Source: Photobacterium halotolerans DSM 18316 (GTDB lineage Bacteria > Pseudomonadota > Gammaproteobacteria > Enterobacterales > Vibrionaceae). From it: a stretch of 64,000 bases of DNA. The stretch spans positions 1-64,000 of the forward strand of contig NZ_AULG01000017.1 of assembly GCF_000425165.1 (NCBI RefSeq). The letters run 5' to 3'. Shown here one piece after another: positions 1 through 7,354 of the stretch. Both the position numbers and the translations under genes were made by a program. Position 1 is the first letter of the stretch; every line of letters begins with the position of its first letter. The notes beneath the pieces were generated by a model that worked only from the letters and a program-made list of their open reading frames with translations, was not told the origin of the DNA and ran no database searches.

Positions 1-287
1 CGGGTCTGATACTTCTTGACGGTCTGAGGTTCGAACGTGCCATTACGGTCTCTCGGCGTTTCCAGTTCAAATTCACCTGACGATGTTTTGACCGTCTTTC
101 TGGAGGTGCCATTCTTGCGGTTGGCAGAAGTTTCATTCGTCAGGTGCTCGTCCAGCTCTGCTCCCAATGCGGCTTCGGTGATCTGCTTGATCAGTGGCGT
201 GAGCAGGCCATCCTTGCCATTGAGGTTTTGCCCGGACTGCAGCGCTTTGGCGAATGCCTGGATATCAATTTCGTATTTATCAGCCAT
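1..287 (-). CDS. IS256-family (mutator-type) transposase, N-terminal part
   Basis: Only the first ~95 codons are present; the rest is beyond position 1. The start ATG (285-287) is preceded by a GGGAGAG ribosome site. The visible protein begins MADKYEIDIQAF and has the N-terminal segments typical of mutator/IS256 transposases: LIKQITEAALGAELDEHL, then NRKNGTSRKTVKTSSGEFEL and ETPRDRNGTFEPQ. In the family this region precedes the DDE catalytic core, which is not in the window. No stop or frameshift is seen in the visible part, so the copy may be intact. A longer forward-strand reading at 37-309 is its antisense shadow. Confidence 0.85.
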   Translation of the reverse strand, partial: MADKYEIDIQAFAKALQSGQNLNGKDGLLTPLIKQITEAALGAELDEHLTNETSANRKNGTSRKTVKTSSGEFELETPRDRNGTFEPQTVKKYQT

Positions 288-346
288 GATGTGTCTCTCC
301 CGTTTTTAGGAAGTGTAGGAAAAGACACAAAACTTTGAACACTACC
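1..346 (-). mobile_element. IS256-family insertion sequence, left-edge fragment
   Basis: The window opens inside an insertion sequence. Its transposase gene runs leftward off the edge. The sequence upstream of its start contains GGTAGTGTTCAAAG followed by TTTGTGTCTTTTCC (minus strand, roughly 318-346), which resembles the terminal inverted repeat of IS256-type elements. The end at about 346 is estimated from that resemblance; the partner repeat and target duplication lie outside the window. Confidence 0.75.
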
Positions 347-384
347 GATACGGCAGCTCTTAGTCGTGTCTGTTCAATGACGAG

Positions 385-583
385 TAATAAACCAGTGTTA
401 TCCCACAATGCCAGGGAAAAATTCACGACGAATTTTTAGGTTGTCGGCGCCGGGAGCGCCTACAACCGCTCCGGCCAGCACCAGAGAACCTAAAGGCATT
501 TCTAGTTACGCTTTGTGCCAGCAAAGAGTAACTGGCGCGCATCCTGCGGTGTGGAGAAACGCGACGGGTTCAAGCGCGACATA
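385..583. repeat. Structured dispersed repeat, copy 1
   Basis: This ~200 bp unit recurs at 2860-3057 and 3154-3335 with only scattered differences. It contains three stem-loop candidates in order: AAAAATTC/GAATTTTT, GGCGC/GCGCC, and a long AGTTAC-CTTTG / CAAAG-GTAACT stem around 505-532. The third stem and its CCTAAAGGCATTTC lead are the best conserved. No transposase lies inside it. It looks like a non-autonomous palindromic repeat. The short forward reading at 408-611 runs through the repeat and I do not count it as a gene. Confidence 0.8.
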
Positions 584-611
584 CAATCCGCAAGAATTCA
601 TGTCCTTTTAA

Positions 612-707
612 AGTGGTCCGTGGATCAACACCTTGCCTTGATGATCTTCATCGTGGATACTTAAAACCATGTTTGGCAAAATCAATGCCATAAATAGAAT
701 CTGACAT
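612..707 (-). pseudogene. IS110-family transposase remnant A (N-terminus)
   Basis: On the minus strand, ATG at 705-707 begins MSDSIYGIDFAKHGFK. After a one-base slip it continues SIHDEDHQGKVLIHG. This is the start of the RuvC-like DEDD domain of IS110-family transposases (GIDxAKxxFxxHxxD...GKVL). Only ~30 codons survive and the frame is broken, so it is dead. A sister copy with the same orientation lies at 1868-2086, and the two bracket the gene at 814-1857. Confidence 0.7.
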
Positions 708-805
708 GGTGGCCTATTTTGATTAGATCATCAGACTTACCAACTGTCTTACCAACTGTGGCAGAGCCTGATGAGGGGGAGTTCATGTCATTCGTTAGAC
801 CAATA
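708..805 (-). repeat. IS110 remnant A, non-coding end
   Basis: This stretch precedes the transposase start and is recognisably the same as 2087-2180 (shared blocks: GGTGGCCT, TTAGA..CAGACT, GGCAGAGCCTGA/GGCAAAGCCTGA, GAGGGG, CATGTCATT). In IS110/IS621-group elements the non-coding segment upstream of the transposase encodes the bridge RNA. Whether these remnants keep such an RNA is inference. Confidence 0.5.
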
Positions 806-813
806 GCGAGGGT

Positions 814-1857
814 ATGCATTTGATAAACAAGAATGAAGGGAAAAGTACGCTTTCAGATTCTATTGGTCATTTTGAAGATAGAGCATGTAAAACTATCGAG
901 TTAGAAAAGCTGTTAGAGAGTGACACCTTCCGGTCAAAAGTAGATATAAGGGATATGAAGTCCGTTGAAAGTCGGGCAAAGGAGTTTCTATTAGTTGCAA
1001 ACGCTAGATATAATTCCGGCAATATTTCTGAACATGAGCTCGCATTTTATACTTGTTACGCAATCGAGAATCAGGTTCATGAGTTGAGGTGGTCTAACGG
1101 TTTGTACGATGAAGAGCTTCAACCAATTAGTGATGCAATGAGAAATGTCGAAAAGAAGTACGGCTTAAAAGAAGGCGAGTTCTGGCATGTGTCCGATGCT
1201 CCGGATGACTTTCTACAACTTGCAGCCAAATATGATGCTGTCCTTGAAAAGAAGCTTCTGGAAACATTTGAAGAGTTTGACGCTCCAGAAATGGCTCAAC
1301 TTTACCGAGAAGATCCCCAAAAATTCAAAGAGCTACACTCTATTGGTTATAGCTCTGTATTCACAAAAGATGATAATTCTAGATTATTGGCGTTAGCGCA
1401 TATCTATGAACTAGAAGCTATCAATGCATCAAAAGGCGAAGCATACTTTGCTGCTTCTGTTATGCTAGGTTCCGCAATTGAAACGCGGTTGATAATTACC
1501 TGCATCAATAATAAGTCCATAGTTAAGGAGGCTCTTCAAAGGTTGGGGCTATCTAACAAAACACTCAAATCAAAAAATCCTTTAACTTGGAAGTTAGAAA
1601 CATTAATAGACGTTTGCTTCGAAGCTGGTTGGCTTCCTCAGTTCGAGACAGAAAAGTTTGTCTATAGTAGGCATGCGATGGCAAATTTTTTGCGTTCAGT
1701 GCGCAATAATGTTCACCCTGCGGTAAAGCTGAAGACGCAGAATGGTTTATCTTTTGGTAAAGAGCAGTACAAAGACGTTTATCATATTCATCAGCTACTT
1801 ACGTCAGAGTTAAATTGGCCTAACAAACGACTATCGGAACTACAAGGACAGTCATAA
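814..1857 (+). CDS. Unknown protein with HEPN-like C-terminal motif
   Basis: 347 residues, soluble, no signal peptide or membrane segment; I do not recognise a named family. The N-terminal half is charged and helical. The C-terminal part (about 210-330) has a helical stretch, AASVMLGSAIETRLI, followed near residues 294-302 by LRSVRNNVHP. R294 to H301 fits an R-x6-H spacing, and RNxxHP is common in HEPN/DUF4145-type helical domains found in defence and stress proteins. The gene is visibly more AT-rich than the chromosomal genes to its right and is bracketed by IS110 remnants, which suggests acquisition. No good Shine-Dalgarno is visible before ATG 814. Function unknown; an RNase or abortive-infection role is only a hypothesis. 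Confidence 0.65.
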   Translation: MHLINKNEGKSTLSDSIGHFEDRACKTIELEKLLESDTFRSKVDIRDMKSVESRAKEFLLVANARYNSGNISEHELAFYTCYAIENQVHELRWSNGLYDEELQPISDAMRNVEKKYGLKEGEFWHVSDAPDDFLQLAAKYDAVLEKKLLETFEEFDAPEMAQLYREDPQKFKELHSIGYSSVFTKDDNSRLLALAHIYELEAINASKGEAYFAASVMLGSAIETRLIITCINNKSIVKEALQRLGLSNKTLKSKNPLTWKLETLIDVCFEAGWLPQFETEKFVYSRHAMANFLRSVRNNVHPAVKLKTQNGLSFGKEQYKDVYHIHQLLTSELNWPNKRLSELQGQS

Positions 1858-1867
1858 TAAAGAGGAA

Positions 1868-2086
1868 TCTGATGAAGTTGTTTTTCCGCATATGCCAGTC
1901 GAAAATGCATATCGATGTGATGCACCACAGGCTTCCATCCTGATAATGGCTGGCGGGATATTGGCAAATGTCGAGAGAACTTTTGGACGTGATATTGTTT
2001 ATGGATCAACACCTTGCCTTGGTGATCTTCTGCGTGGATAGTGCAACATGTTTAGCATAATTAATGCCATAGACAGATTGCGATTG
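1868..2086 (-). pseudogene. IS110-family transposase remnant B (N-terminus)
   Basis: The minus strand from about 2086 reads SVYGINYAKHV, then in another frame VLSTFANIPPAII and RMEACGASH. The last matches the PxxIxMEACGxSHYW segment of IS110-family transposases. The expected start codon has become CAA and several frame breaks are present, so this is a decayed N-terminal fragment. It is in the same orientation as remnant A, and its left limit is set by where similarity fades, just past the stop of the unknown gene. Confidence 0.72.
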
Positions 2087-2180
2087 GGTGGCCTCAGGTT
2101 TTTGGGAGATTAGACTGACCAAGTATGGCAAAGCCTGAAGAGGGGAAGTGGCAGGGGGCCCATGTCATTTGTTAATCCTG
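2087..2180 (-). repeat. IS110 remnant B, non-coding end
   Basis: This is similar to 708-805 and lies upstream of transposase remnant B. It abuts, and slightly overlaps, the 3' end of the toxin gene (stop at 2172), so the original element probably inserted at or just after that stop codon. Confidence 0.5.
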
Positions 2181-2468
2181 CGAGTCAGTTCTGCGCATGG
2201 CATTTTTGTATACTTCGTTTCGTTGACGTTTGCCAACAGCAAGAACGGTTACAGTGATGACATCATCGTTTACTTCATACACTAATCGATAGCCAGATTG
2301 CCGAAGTTTGATTTTGTACATGTTGTCGGATCCAGATAATTTTGAAGCCGGTACATGTGGATTATCCATACGCTCAATGAGCTTCTTTTTGAATTGTTCG
2401 CGAACAGTTGCACCAAGTTTTTTCCATTCTTTTAAGGCTGATTTCTTGAAGTCTAACCTATAGATCAT
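2172..2468 (-). CDS. RelE/StbE-family toxin (mRNA interferase)
   Basis: 98 residues with the RelE fold signature: MIYRLDFKKSALKEWKKL at the N-terminus, then KLSGSDNMYKIKLRQSGYRLVYEV and a final strand VTVLAVGKRQRNEVY. Family members cleave mRNA in the ribosomal A site. Its start overlaps the antitoxin gene by 11 bp, the normal antitoxin-first arrangement. The basic/aromatic residues expected of the active surface (R59, R63, K81, R82) are present, so the toxin appears intact. It lies between an IS110 remnant and hairpin repeats, consistent with an acquired stabilisation module. Confidence 0.88.
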   Translation of the reverse strand: MIYRLDFKKSALKEWKKLGATVREQFKKKLIERMDNPHVPASKLSGSDNMYKIKLRQSGYRLVYEVNDDVITVTVLAVGKRQRNEVYKNAMRRTDSQD

Positions 2469-2706
2469 TGATATCTACCGTGATGCTTGGTTCGTCTTGA
2501 CGTTCTTTCGTGATAGCGAGCAGTTCCAGGTCTTCTAAACGGTCCATCAATAGTTCGTAAGCTTCTGCTGGCACACAGTAGAATGCTGGCTCATTTCGAT
2601 TTAATACAGCAACGGGTTCACCATAAGCACTTGATACGACTTTCATTGGATTCGCTTTAAGTTCTGTAATGCTGGCTGCAACATCTGCAAGGATTCGTGA
2701 GGTCAT
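2458..2706 (-). CDS. Phd/YefM (StbD)-family antitoxin
   Basis: 82 residues. The N-terminal half is the Phd/YefM DNA-binding fold: MTSRILADVAASITELKANP, then the GEPVAVLNRNEPAFYCVPAEAYELL segment typical of StbD antitoxins. The acidic C-terminus (ERQDEPSITVDINDL) is the usual toxin-wrapping tail. It is first in the operon and overlaps the toxin gene. Such antitoxins normally repress their own promoter, which would lie in 2707-2800; I could not define an operator there. Confidence 0.88.
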   Translation of the reverse strand: MTSRILADVAASITELKANPMKVVSSAYGEPVAVLNRNEPAFYCVPAEAYELLMDRLEDLELLAITKERQDEPSITVDINDL

Positions 2707-2859
2707 CTAAACGGTCTCTTAATCGGTCTTCTATTCGGTCATTATAGGTGGTCGAGCAGGGCTTTTCTATAAGCATAAACGTATTTGGAACAGTAGGTAT
2801 AGCGAGGCAATCAAGGTGATGGGGTCAAAGTGACATAACAAGACAGTCCAATCTCAAGC

Positions 2860-3057
2860 AATAAACCAGCGTTACCCACAACCCCAGGGGAAAATTCAGG
2901 ATGAATTTTCAGGTTGTCGGCGCCGGGAGCGCCTGCAACCGGCCCGGACAACACCAAAGAACCCAAAGGCATTTCTGGTTACGCTTTGTGCCAGCAAAGA
3001 GTAACTGGCGCGCGTCCTGAGGTGCTGAGACAGGCGCAGAACTCAAGCGCGACAAAC
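2860..3057. repeat. Structured dispersed repeat, copy 2
   Basis: Second copy of the hairpin repeat described at 385-583, in the same orientation and sharing the leading AATAAACCAGCGTT block with copy 1. The long terminal stem (AGTTACTC complement) lies around 2978-3007. It is separated from copy 3 by ~95 bp of unique DNA (3058-3153). Confidence 0.8.
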
Positions 3058-3153
3058 CAACAACACAGCTGAACTTGCACTTCTGTTTAGATTCCCGCTT
3101 GCGCGAAAATGACGGACCGATGAACCGAGAGTATTTTTTCAGCGAAAGTGATC

Positions 3154-3335
3154 CACAACCCCAGGGAAAAATTCAGGACGAATTTTCAGGTTGTCGGCGC
3201 CGGGAGCGCCTACAGCCGTCCCGGCCAGCACCAGAGAACCTAAAGGCATTTCTGGTTACGCTTTGTGCCAGCAAAGAGTAACTGGCGCGCGTCCTGCGGT
3301 GCTGAGACTGGCGGCGGACTCAAGCGTGACAAACT
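3154..3335. repeat. Structured dispersed repeat, copy 3
   Basis: Third copy, same orientation, starting at CACAACCCCAGGG and lacking the ~20 bp leader shared by copies 1 and 2. It retains all three stems. It ends about 50 bp before the stop of the cytochrome gene on the other strand. Confidence 0.8.
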
Positions 3336-3385
3336 ATCAAACTCCGACATACAACGACTTAACTAAACCAAAAGGCCAATAACAC

Positions 3386-4054
3386 CTATATCCCGTAATA
3401 GGTCGAAAGATAAACAAGGATCGCTTCACGATCATCAGGATCCATTTCATCCATCCCTTGTTCATCGACCATCCATGTCAATATCTCATCCCACCTTTCT
3501 TTGCTGAGTCCTTGTTGTGTAACGAGATAAAGCGAATGGCAGGCGGAGCAAGCGGACGCCACCAGCGCCATGTTTTTTCCCGGTGCCAGGATACCTTCAC
3601 CGGGCGATTTTACCGGCTCATCAGCCGATTGAGTGATCCACTCCGGTGGTGTCGGGTTTTTGGTTGCCAGCCAGGCAATAATGGCTGCCCGTGCCCCCGG
3701 ATCTTTCACGCCGGGAAAAATCATGTTAGTGCCTGGTGCAAATTCATCGGGTGAGGCTAAAAACGCATCAAGTTTTGCGGCATCCCACTGTCCCTGTTGT
3801 TGCTTTAAAGCATCGCTGTAATTGAAGCCTTCAACACTGGCGATATTGCGCTCGGCTAAGCCCCAGAGCGGCGGTCCGACGGCTGCCACTCCATCAGCTT
3901 CCATTTGATGGCAGGCTGTGCACACTAAAGCTTGTTGTTCGCCTGCGGCAATCAGGGTTTCATTGGCTGAAAGCGGCAGGCTGCCGAACAGAAGCAGAGA
4001 AAATGAGAGCGGGAATACCCGCTCGATGACGTTTGTTATCTTCACTTGTATCAT
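3386..4054 (-). CDS. Diheme cytochrome c, sulfite dehydrogenase electron-acceptor subunit
   Basis: 222 residues with an N-terminal signal peptide (hydrophobic stretch about residues 12-30, cut near LSANE), so periplasmic. Two haem c sites are visible: CTACH at 45-49 and CSACH at 169-173. M111 in the segment GTNMIFPGV is the likely axial ligand of the first haem. The first domain resembles class I cytochromes c; the second resembles the small cytochrome domain of SorB-type proteins. The ATG overlaps the TGA of the upstream molybdoenzyme gene (ATGA), so the two are translationally coupled and probably form a SorAB-like pair passing electrons from sulfite to the respiratory chain. Confidence 0.85.
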   Translation of the reverse strand: MIQVKITNVIERVFPLSFSLLLFGSLPLSANETLIAAGEQQALVCTACHQMEADGVAAVGPPLWGLAERNIASVEGFNYSDALKQQQGQWDAAKLDAFLASPDEFAPGTNMIFPGVKDPGARAAIIAWLATKNPTPPEWITQSADEPVKSPGEGILAPGKNMALVASACSACHSLYLVTQQGLSKERWDEILTWMVDEQGMDEMDPDDREAILVYLSTYYGI

Positions 4055-5364
4055 CCATTTACGACCAGGGCGACACGGTGGAAGGTGTTATTGAGGTAGC
4101 CTTTGGGATTCCAGGCAATGGCAAAAGGCTGGCTGATGCCTTGATCATCTGTGGCTTTGGCCCAGATTTCATAATATCCGGGCTGAGGGAATTTCACCTT
4201 AGTGGTGAAGGTTTGCCAGGCGCCTTCATTGGCCGGGGCGGCAAGATCGGCATCCATCCAGGTTGCACCAAAGTCGATGGAAACCTGTACTTTATCTATT
4301 TTGCGATCGCCAGACCAAGCATGGCCCCGGACCGAGACCTCATTGCCAGACACTGTGGTATTGGTTTGTGGTGAGGTAATCAGAGATTTCACCGGCATTC
4401 GTTCGATGATCTCAAAATCTTTTTCATCCACTTTCTCTCCCGGTGCAACTGGGCGGTTGGGCACGCGGTATGATGTACCGGTCATTTTGGGACCGTCGTG
4501 AATTTGCTCTCTGATCTGAATACGTGTCAGCCATTTTTGCGAGCAGGAACCGGGCCAGCCGGGGACAATCAACCGAAGAGGGGCGCCATTCATCGGGTGC
4601 AGAGATTCACCGTTCTGGGCGAAAGCAATCAGGTTTTCACTGCTCATTGCTTTGGCTATCGGCACGCCGCGGGAAATGGGTATTTTTCCTTCCTGACCCG
4701 AAAGGTGCTTATCTGCACCGTAATGCGCGGTGTAAACGGCCTCATCCTTCACATCGGCGGCTTTGAGCACATCGGCGAGTCTTACGCCTGTCCAGGCTGA
4801 ACAACCTACGGCACCGTAAGTCCATTGATTCCCTGTAGCTTTGGGTTCGAAGAATGCGCGGCCATTCCCGCCGCACTCCAGCACCAGTTGCTGTTCGACG
4901 ACATCGAAGTTTTTCTTCAGCTCTTCAATAGTTAATGTCATGGGTTTATCGACCAATCCATCAATGGTCAGCGTCCAAGCTTCTGGGTTGACATCAGTCG
5001 GCGGGATACCGTTATTCCGGATGAAATGCCGCGAGGTGGGCGTGATGTCATCATTGAGCAGGTGGGGTGGGGTTTCTGCGTTCATCGGCCTGTCGTTCAG
5101 TACCGTCAAGCCATCTTTACCTTCTATCACCACATCATCAAGACCTTCTGCGAAAGCGGCGGGGATCAGGCCTGCGGGCATGTTACGGTGAAAAGGAATC
5201 GCACCGCCAAGCACAGCAGCCATTGTTGCTAAGCCCGCACCTTTCAAAAAGCCGCGTCTGTCCGGAAAGCTGACCCGGCCAAAGATTTTTTTGTCCGCTG
5301 AATCCGGGTTTTTCTCGTAGAACTCGAAGATACCTCGAGGTGTATTTTTCTTGTCTTGAGCCAT
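4051..5364 (-). CDS. Tat-exported molybdenum sulfite oxidase/dehydrogenase subunit
   Basis: 437 residues. A twin-arginine signal (DRRGFLKGAG, about residues 35-44) precedes a hydrophobic segment, so the folded enzyme is exported to the periplasm. The Mo-binding domain follows with the ligand cysteine in LVLECGGNGRAFF, and the C-terminal Mo-co dimerisation domain has VRGHAWSGDRKIDKVQVS and AWNPKGY. This is the SorA/SoxC sulfite oxidase family, with no haem domain of its own; the cytochrome gene follows by a 4 bp overlap. I chose the ATG at 5362-5364 (AAGG eight bases upstream) over an in-frame GTG three codons earlier. The likely role is oxidation of sulfite to sulfate. Paralogues with other substrates exist, so the substrate is inferred. 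Confidence 0.85.
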   Translation of the reverse strand: MAQDKKNTPRGIFEFYEKNPDSADKKIFGRVSFPDRRGFLKGAGLATMAAVLGGAIPFHRNMPAGLIPAAFAEGLDDVVIEGKDGLTVLNDRPMNAETPPHLLNDDITPTSRHFIRNNGIPPTDVNPEAWTLTIDGLVDKPMTLTIEELKKNFDVVEQQLVLECGGNGRAFFEPKATGNQWTYGAVGCSAWTGVRLADVLKAADVKDEAVYTAHYGADKHLSGQEGKIPISRGVPIAKAMSSENLIAFAQNGESLHPMNGAPLRLIVPGWPGSCSQKWLTRIQIREQIHDGPKMTGTSYRVPNRPVAPGEKVDEKDFEIIERMPVKSLITSPQTNTTVSGNEVSVRGHAWSGDRKIDKVQVSIDFGATWMDADLAAPANEGAWQTFTTKVKFPQPGYYEIWAKATDDQGISQPFAIAWNPKGYLNNTFHRVALVVNG

Positions 5365-5798
5365 AATTCGCACCTTATCAAGTCAACTACCAGGTGCCTC
5401 TGGTTCAGCATATGTGACCAAATCTTAACGTTCATCCGGAGCAACAAGATGAGTGGCTGAGGCACTTTTTAAGACTGAGATTCAAGCACTCAGACCGCAA
5501 AATTGCTTGCGTTTGGTGCTTAAAGGTTGCAGCTACGCTTCTGAGTGTAGTTTGCAACCAGATTTCTCTCAAACTCGCTCGTCTTGTGTTTGTGATGGAG
5601 AGGTTGTCTAACCTGATTCGAAGTGGCGCCATGATGGGCGTGTCAGACAGAACTGGGGCTGATCGTCAAAAAACGACTATATTCTTTGGGATAGTAAATC
5701 CGTCATGTTGTCTGTTCAAAAAATTATTTCGGGATGTACTTCTTCAATCTTATTGTTTTTTAAGGATGATCCAATTTCAGAACATGAGGAGAACTCTG
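5365..5798. other. Divergent intergenic region with a long hairpin
   Basis: This separates the leftward sulfite dehydrogenase operon from the rightward ycaC-like gene, so it must carry both promoters. A clear inverted repeat sits at 5525-5559 (GGTTGCA/TGCAACC arms with an inner CTAC/GTAG). I see no convincing gene. The reading frame open from 5586 merely extends the ycaC-like gene upstream without a ribosome site. Confidence 0.5.
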
Positions 5799-6425
5799 AT
5801 GGGTATGAAATATGTTCGACTGGATAAAGACAATGCTGCAGTACTCTTGGTTGATCATCAAACCGGGCTTTTATCTCTGGTCAGAGATATAGATCCGGAT
5901 AAATTTAAGAACAATGTGCTGGCACTGGCCGATATGGCACGCTATTTTAAGTTGCCGACAATATTGACCACCAGCTTTGAGCAAGGACCAAACGGGCCTT
6001 TGGTGCCTGAGCTGAAAGAGATGTTTCCTGATGCACCTTATATTGCCAGACCCGGACAAATTAATGCCTGGGACAATGCTGACTTTGTTCAGGCCATTGA
6101 GTCAACCGGTAAAAAACAGCTCATTGTTGCCGGTGTGGTGACGGAAGTCTGTGTCGCATTCCCGGTTTTATCGGCAATAGAAGCGGGCTATGAGGTTTTT
6201 GTTATTGCCGATGCTTCCGGTACTTTCAATGCGATGACCCGTGATGCAGCCTGGGACAGGATGTCAGCTGCGGGTGCGCAGATGATGACCTGGTTTGGCG
6301 CTGCTTGCGAGTTACACCGGGACTGGCGAAATGATATCGAAGGTTTGGGGACGCTCTTTTCAAATCATATCCCTGATTACCGAAACTTAATGAACAGTTA
6401 TTCTACGCTTCAAGAGCAAAAATAA
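5799..6425 (+). CDS. ycaC: Isochorismatase-family cysteine hydrolase, YcaC-like
   Basis: 208 residues, very similar along its length to E. coli YcaC as I remember it. Visible landmarks are the catalytic aspartate in LLVDHQTG, the RPGQINAWDN loop, the nucleophile cysteine in VVTEVCVAFPVLSA, and the C-terminal WFGAACELHRDWRND / LFSNHIPDYRNLM segment that helps build the octamer. The ATG at 5799 has GAGGAG eight bases upstream; an in-frame ATG at 5586 lacks a ribosome site and gives an unrelated leader. YcaC proteins are cysteine hydrolases whose physiological substrate is unsettled. It is probably monocistronic. Confidence 0.9.
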   Translation: MGMKYVRLDKDNAAVLLVDHQTGLLSLVRDIDPDKFKNNVLALADMARYFKLPTILTTSFEQGPNGPLVPELKEMFPDAPYIARPGQINAWDNADFVQAIESTGKKQLIVAGVVTEVCVAFPVLSAIEAGYEVFVIADASGTFNAMTRDAAWDRMSAAGAQMMTWFGAACELHRDWRNDIEGLGTLFSNHIPDYRNLMNSYSTLQEQK

Positions 6426-6431
6426 AGCATG

Positions 6432-6466
6432 ACAGTGATAGTGCGCTGAAAAGCGGCTATCACTGT
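6432..6466 (+). other. Near-perfect hairpin with GAAA tetraloop
   Basis: Directly after the ycaC-like stop codon, ACAGTGATAG pairs with CTATCACTGT over 10 bp, and an inner CGCT/AGCG stem closes on a GAAA loop. There is no following T-tract, so it is not a canonical intrinsic terminator. It may stabilise the mRNA 3' end. Confidence 0.6.
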
Positions 6467-6498
6467 GCCCGCTAATTTAGGGGAGCAGTGACTCAACC

Positions 6499-6573
6499 AT
6501 GAAAGCGATGAATCGGGTCTTTGGCTCTCTGTTTGTTTCAATAGGTGTGTTATTAGCACGTGCTGAACAGTAG
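6499..6573 (+). CDS. Possible 24-residue membrane peptide
   Basis: A short reading frame starting MKAMNRVFGSLFVSIG and ending LARAEQ. It has one potential membrane helix with basic residues before it. GGGGAG lies about 11 bases before the ATG, slightly far. I recognise no family, and nothing but hydrophobicity and the ribosome-site-like sequence supports it. Confidence 0.25.
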   Translation: MKAMNRVFGSLFVSIGVLLARAEQ

Positions 6574-6718
6574 TTATTGATTTATCAACAAATAAATAAA
6601 CGTATTCACACCTTTTTCTGATACTAAAACTGGCAAATCCCGGTCTCTCTGCAAATACTCATGAAACCCGTATTGCAGAGAAACTCTGCGTGCGTTTCAC
6701 GACAAGGAGGTTTTTGCC

Positions 6719-7273
6719 ATGGCCCATCTGATTTATTCGTTGAACATGTCATTGAATGGCCACTGCCATCATGAAGACGCTGTGGTGGATAAAGAACATC
6801 ATGAATATGCCCTTGAATTACTGCATGACTCAGAAGCTTTAATTCTGGGACGCCACACGTATGATCTTTTTGCGGCTTTCTGGCCTGAAGCTGCAACGCG
6901 AAGGGACTTACCTAAATATATGCAGTATTTGGCAATGGAATTGCAGTCCATTCCGAAGCGGGTGGTCACAACACGGCCACTTGAGTTTCCCTGGCAAAAC
7001 ACTGAGGTACTGAAAGGGCCTGATATTGAAAATACCCGGCAATTTTTATCTGAATTAACCGGAAATGTGGTCCTGTTTGGCAGTCCTGCTTTGGGTGCTT
7101 CACTGGCCGATGCAAATTTAATCAATGAGTATCAGTTGTTACTGGAGCCTTTTATCAGCCCCCAGGGCAAGCCAGCTTTTGATGGTGCCAAAAGATGGCA
7201 AAGATTGATGTTGCTGGGTGCCAGAAGACTGAACCGGGATGTCATGCTGCTGAGGTATGCGCCGGGGCCATAA
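6719..7273 (+). CDS. Dihydrofolate-reductase-fold protein (RibD C-terminal family)
   Basis: 184 residues, cytoplasmic. The pattern LIYSLNMSLNGH near the N-terminus, EALILGRHTYDLFAAFW at about 40-55, and GNVVLFGSPALGASLADANLINEYQLLLEP near 120-150 is that of the RibD C-terminal/YyaP-type NAD(P)H reductase family. These are related to dihydrofolate reductase but most have unknown substrates. A strong AAGGAGG lies eight bases before the ATG. It stands alone between the hairpin region and the yddG-like gene ~80 bp downstream. The specific reaction is unknown. Confidence 0.8.
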   Translation: MAHLIYSLNMSLNGHCHHEDAVVDKEHHEYALELLHDSEALILGRHTYDLFAAFWPEAATRRDLPKYMQYLAMELQSIPKRVVTTRPLEFPWQNTEVLKGPDIENTRQFLSELTGNVVLFGSPALGASLADANLINEYQLLLEPFISPQGKPAFDGAKRWQRLMLLGARRLNRDVMLLRYAPGP

Positions 7274-7354
7274 ACAAGGTGGTTTCAGGTTGTTTTCGCT
7301 GTCATTCTCAGGCAGTGTTGTGGATTCTCAGGTGTTTATATACAAGGGTTAACC

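Noticed and set aside
408..611. Short frames in the structured repeats (also 3075-3281 and 3191-3382) encoding similar peptides
   Set aside because: The peptide similarity simply follows from the DNA repeat; the frames lack ribosome sites and begin or end in flanking DNA.
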